DNA of 8,033 nt, from positions 1-8,033 of the forward strand of contig CAZNJV010000025.1 in the NCBI GenBank assembly GCA_964573565.1, in the 5' to 3' direction. Position numbers and translations under genes: made by a program. The notes under the pieces were generated by a model. That model saw only the letters and a list, made by a program, of their open reading frames with translations. It did no database searches and was not told the origin of the DNA. Source of the DNA: UBA12078 sp964573565. GTDB taxonomy: Bacteria; Patescibacteriota; Dojkabacteria; SC72. Numbering within the stretch: position 1 is the first letter of the stretch; each line of letters starts with the position of its first letter. Shown piece by piece: positions 5,553-8,033 of this stretch.

Positions 5553-6200
5553 TTACAAGCTCAACTTGCTAATTATATCCTTGTGGATCTCCTCTATCGA
5601 TGGGCTTGCGTCCACTTCTACAAGAATTCCTCTTGATCGATATTCTGAAAGTATTGGTTCTACGCCCTTCATGTACTCCTGATACAAAGATTTTGTCTTT
5701 TCGAGGGTATCATCTTCCCTTTGGACCAACATCATTCCACAATTATCACAGTAACCTAAATGCTGTTCTGGCTTATATTTTTTATGATATGTCGCTCCAC
5801 AATTAGGACATGTCCACCTTAGAGTTCGTCTTTCAATCACAACTTCTTCTGTGAGCTTTAGATGAACAAATGCTGTCAGCTCTCTTCCCGTTTCTTTCAA
5901 AAGGCTGTCAAATAGCGGGATCTGACCGGCGCTACGCACAACGGAAAGAAAGACCCAATCCTTCGATATATCGAATTTTTTCAACCACAATGGGAACATT
6001 TTGTATGTCAGTTCATCTGGGACAAACACGCCACGACCCCAATATTCGTGTGCTTTTATGCCGTCTATATCACCATTATCGTACATGCTTCGAAACATAT
6101 CACCCGTTCCGATCTTTTGAAATCCAAAATTTTTAACAAGAAGATCTGCTTGTGTATCCTTACCACATCCCGAAGGGCCATGGAAAAGTAGTGTTTTCAT
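5553..6200 (-). CDS. adk: Adenylate kinase family protein, zinc LID, divergent active site
   Basis: Adk-family nucleoside monophosphate kinase. The position between secY and infA and the overall fold point to adenylate kinase (ATP + AMP to 2 ADP). Present are the P-loop GPSGCGKDTQ (8-17), the NMP-binding TGDMFR (32-37), R89 and Q93 matching E. coli R88 and Q92, a four-Cys zinc LID (C131, C134, C151, C154) and R161-E-D-D matching E. coli R156-K-D-D. The length of 215 is normal. Several usual residues differ: the DGFPR motif reads LSVVR (85-89), so the Mg-organising Asp84 is Leu85; the GR before the LID reads LR (127-128); and the residue at E. coli R167 is Leu172 by ungapped alignment. It may be an active divergent Adk or a related kinase with shifted specificity. 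The ATG has no Shine-Dalgarno and directly follows a 9-bp inverted-repeat arm. Confidence 0.85.
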   Translation of the reverse strand: MKTLLFHGPSGCGKDTQADLLVKNFGFQKIGTGDMFRSMYDNGDIDGIKAHEYWGRGVFVPDELTYKMFPLWLKKFDISKDWVFLSVVRSAGQIPLFDSLLKETGRELTAFVHLKLTEEVVIERRTLRWTCPNCGATYHKKYKPEQHLGYCDNCGMMLVQREDDTLEKTKSLYQEYMKGVEPILSEYRSRGILVEVDASPSIEEIHKDIISKLSL

Positions 6201-6249
6201 ATGTGCTAACCGAGGTTGTTCAGATTAAATCTAAACTATTTTAGCACAT
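6201..6249 (-). promoter_or_regulatory. Inverted-repeat structure in the secY-adk spacer, ending at the adk start codon
   Basis: On the minus strand ATGTGCTAA (6249-6241) pairs perfectly with TTAGCACAT (6209-6201), and the second arm ends at the base just before the adk ATG. Inside, TTTAGA and TCTGAA form a 6-bp inner hairpin with one G-U pair. The transcript could therefore fold into a two-tier stem covering the adk start region. The same stretch contains TGCTAAAAT, which resembles an extended -10 box, but no good -35 precedes it. Possible roles are translational control of adk, a processing or attenuation site after secY, or an operator. No T-run follows, so it is not a typical intrinsic terminator. 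Confidence 0.5.
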
Positions 6250-6256
6250 TCTAGAA

Positions 6257-7522
6257 TTAGAGATATTTGTCATATCTCCTCACAACCATCATAGATTCTG
6301 TCTGTCTCTTCATATCAAGTACAACACCTATGACTATTAACAACCCAGTACCAGAGATGACACTTGCAGTCATAAGACCGAAATGGATCATGAAGCTAGG
6401 AAGAACAGAAACTAATGCTAAGAATATTGCACCTATTACATTAAGTCTTAATGCTGTCTTTCGAAGATAGTCCGAAGTACTGTTGCCTGGTCTTACACCT
6501 TGTATAAAGGCACCTTGCTTTTGGAGATTTTCAGATAGATCATCTGTATTGAATACAACTGTAAGGTAGAAAAGAGCAAAAGCTATTATAAATACAAACG
6601 AAATCGCTTCATAAATATATGTATTCCCCAACCATTCAATTACCTTGTTTGCCCAGTATGTTACTCCCTCAGAATAGTTTTTGCTTACTAAGAACTTCGC
6701 TATCAATTGAGGAAAAGATAGCAATGACATTGCGAAGATTACTGGCATAACACCTGACTGTGTAAGTTTTATTGGTATATAGCTGTCCATCGCTCCACCT
6801 GCTCGAACTCTTCGAGAGTATTGAATAGGGACACGCCTCTCTGCCTGAGTAATAATAATCGTTACAACAATGAGTATTAATGCCATCGCGAAAAATACAA
6901 TCTTCTGGAAGTTATCCATTGTTACGAAGTTTGTTCTCACTGTACCTGGGATTCCAGATAGAATTCCCAACATAATCAGATATGAAGAGCCACCACCTAC
7001 GCCTTGCTCTGAGATTAGTTCACTAAACCACATCATAACCATAGAACCACCTGTCAAAGCTGCAGACATACCTACAAGCTCCAAGGTACTTAAAGTATCA
7101 ATCAAACCAAAACCCCTAAGTGTTGAATAGATAACAAAAGATTGAAGAATTGCCAAAGGTACGGTCGCGATTCTTGTATACATACTAATTTTTCTCCTAC
7201 CCTCAGGACCCTCTTTCCTTAACTCTTCAAGTTTTGGAATAACAGTTCCTAATAGCTGGAAAATGATGGATGCATTGATATATGGGGTAAGCCCGATTGC
7301 AACAAGAGAAGCAGATTCTAAAACACCTCCAGAGACAGTAGATAATACATCTCCTAGCTGAGTGCCCTCAAAGAGCTTTATTAAAGCCTCTGCAGGGATT
7401 CCTGATACAGGAATTGCAGACAAGATTCGATACACTACTAGAATTAATAGTGAGAATAGGATTTTGTTTCTGATCTCCTTAGTCCTAAATAGGGACAGGA
7501 TTTTCTCTTTTAGATTTGACAT
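6257..7522 (-). CDS. secY: Protein translocase subunit SecY
   Basis: Central channel of the Sec translocon in the cytoplasmic membrane; it works with SecE, SecG and SecA and accepts SRP-delivered ribosomes. The 421 residues fit the family and contain about ten hydrophobic helices. Visible signatures are AIGLTPYINASIIFQLL (75-91), MWFSELISEQGVGGGSSYLI (164-183), the cytosolic loop AERRVPIQYSRR (227-238) that contacts SecA and ribosomes, and NLQKQGAFIQGVRPGNSTSD (332-351). It starts 11 bp after rplO, the usual spc-operon order. The spacer before its ATG (CCTCTTGTAAA) has no Shine-Dalgarno. I see no truncation. Confidence 0.98.
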   Translation of the reverse strand: MSNLKEKILSLFRTKEIRNKILFSLLILVVYRILSAIPVSGIPAEALIKLFEGTQLGDVLSTVSGGVLESASLVAIGLTPYINASIIFQLLGTVIPKLEELRKEGPEGRRKISMYTRIATVPLAILQSFVIYSTLRGFGLIDTLSTLELVGMSAALTGGSMVMMWFSELISEQGVGGGSSYLIMLGILSGIPGTVRTNFVTMDNFQKIVFFAMALILIVVTIIITQAERRVPIQYSRRVRAGGAMDSYIPIKLTQSGVMPVIFAMSLLSFPQLIAKFLVSKNYSEGVTYWANKVIEWLGNTYIYEAISFVFIIAFALFYLTVVFNTDDLSENLQKQGAFIQGVRPGNSTSDYLRKTALRLNVIGAIFLALVSVLPSFMIHFGLMTASVISGTGLLIVIGVVLDMKRQTESMMVVRRYDKYL

Positions 7523-7533
7523 TTTACAAGAGG

Positions 7534-7977
7534 TTATTTAATAGATCCCCCTGCTTTTTCTACTTTTTCTTTTGCAGAGGAGGACACTGCAATACCTACT
7601 ATGTTTACTTTGATTTTGATCTCTCCTTTTCCAAGTATTTTTACGCTCTGTGCATTCTTTTTAACAATACCCTTGTCCTTCAATGCTTCCACTGAGACTT
7701 CTTCTCCATCTTTGAAATTCTTCTCAAGAACATCTACATTCACTGCTGCGACTTCAACTTTTCTACTCTGATTGAAACCTTTGTATTTAGGCATTCTTCT
7801 AAAGAATGGAACATTTCCACCTTCAAAAGAGATCAAAGATTTGTGACCAGATCTAGATTTCTGACCCTTTGCTCCTCTTCCTACTGTATGACCACCAACA
7901 CCTGATCCATAACCTCTTCCAAGTCTCTTGGATTTCATTGTTCTATTGTTTCTTCTTGGTATATTCTCTAGGTACAT
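7534..7977 (-). CDS. rplO: 50S ribosomal protein L15 (uL15)
   Basis: Late-assembly large-subunit protein. The 147 residues are typical. The extended N-terminal arm has the Gly/Arg-rich run RLGRGYGSGVGGHTVGRG (18-35) and GQKSRSGHKS, followed by FEGGNVPFFRRMPKYKGFNQ (51-70). The globular end has the family pattern with ILGKGEIKIKVNIVGIAVSS (114-133) and KVEKAGG. Its ATG overlaps the stop codon of the upstream reading frame by one base, which suggests translational coupling. It is followed by secY after 11 bp. Confidence 0.97.
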   Translation of the reverse strand: MYLENIPRRNNRTMKSKRLGRGYGSGVGGHTVGRGAKGQKSRSGHKSLISFEGGNVPFFRRMPKYKGFNQSRKVEVAAVNVDVLEKNFKDGEEVSVEALKDKGIVKKNAQSVKILGKGEIKIKVNIVGIAVSSSAKEKVEKAGGSIK

Positions 7978-8033
7978 TATTTTCTTCTACTTACTTTAGG
8001 TGTTCTCTTTGTATCTTTTTTCTCTTCTTTCTT
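7977..8033 (-). CDS. C-terminal tail of the upstream spc-operon gene (partial), possibly S5
   Basis: A frame open from the window edge reads KKEEKKDTKRTPKVSRRK and stops at a TAA that overlaps the rplO ATG by one base. The other two minus-strand frames close earlier, leaving gaps before rplO. The tight overlap and strongly basic composition suggest a ribosomal protein. In the standard order this would be rpmD (L30) or, if L30 is absent as in most CPR genomes, rpsE (S5) with an extended tail. L30 proteins do not normally end in such a tail, so S5 is favoured. Eighteen residues are too few to decide. Confidence 0.5.
   Translation of the reverse strand, partial: KKEEKKDTKRTPKVSRRK

Noticed and set aside
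5436..5636. Plus-strand frame of 66 codons in the adk-infA spacer
   Set aside because: It runs antisense across the infA promoter and into the 3' end of adk, has no ribosome binding site, and its product resembles nothing I recognise.
316..7977. Possible recoding of UGA as glycine, as in some CPR groups
   Set aside because: No in-frame TGA occurs in any of the conserved genes, and glycine-rich motifs use ordinary GGN codons. TGA is also unused as a stop, but 14 genes are too few to draw more from that.
1..8033. Mobile element, CRISPR array, defence or toxin-antitoxin system
   Set aside because: No transposase, integrase, spaced direct repeats or paired small toxin-like genes are present. 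The gene order is conserved housekeeping, with one unknown membrane gene.

Overview
The window is a compact, AT-rich bacterial segment in which every recognisable gene lies on the minus strand, so it reads from high to low coordinates. It holds the promoter-distal part of the spc/alpha ribosomal protein cluster, then a predicted membrane-anchored DUF4349 protein, then the gene for the RNA subunit of RNase P. It looks like a small-genome lineage, most likely the Candidate Phyla Radiation (Patescibacteria). The reasons are fused spc, alpha and rplM-rpsI blocks, very short spacers, no map between adk and infA, no recognisable rpmD before rplO, reduced RNase P RNA, and ribosome binding sites that are nearly all missing. 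This placement is an inference from gene order and style, not from a phylogeny.

Layout in transcription order: a K/R-rich C-terminal tail of an unknown upstream gene, probably rpsE (8033-7977); rplO (7977-7534); secY (7522-6257); an atypical adk with a zinc-type LID (6200-5553); a 137-bp spacer with a near-consensus sigma70-type promoter (5477-5449); infA (5415-5182); rpmJ (5180-5064); rpsM (5035-4652); rpsK (4633-4247); rpsD (4220-3609); rpoA (3587-2625); rplQ (2619-2104); rplM (2086-1652); rpsI (1640-1248, GTG start); the DUF4349 protein (1179-316); and rnpB (about 304-3), whose promoter is embedded in the end of the DUF4349 gene.

Together the genes cover translation initiation (IF-1), both ribosomal subunits (L13, L15, L17, L36, S4, S9, S11, S13), transcription (RNA polymerase alpha), protein export (SecY), nucleotide balance (an Adk-family kinase) and tRNA 5' maturation (RNase P RNA). 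The promoter before infA suggests that translation and transcription genes downstream can be expressed independently of rplO-secY-adk. The stop codons are TAA (11) or TAG (3), with no TGA and no in-frame TGA in conserved genes, so there is no sign of UGA recoding.

I see no mobile element, CRISPR array, integrase, toxin or defence gene. Most of the window is ordinary conserved housekeeping sequence. The points that deserve a second look are the divergent Adk active site, the 9-bp inverted repeat that ends exactly at the adk start codon, the pared-down RNase P RNA, and the near-absence of Shine-Dalgarno sequences across 13 genes.
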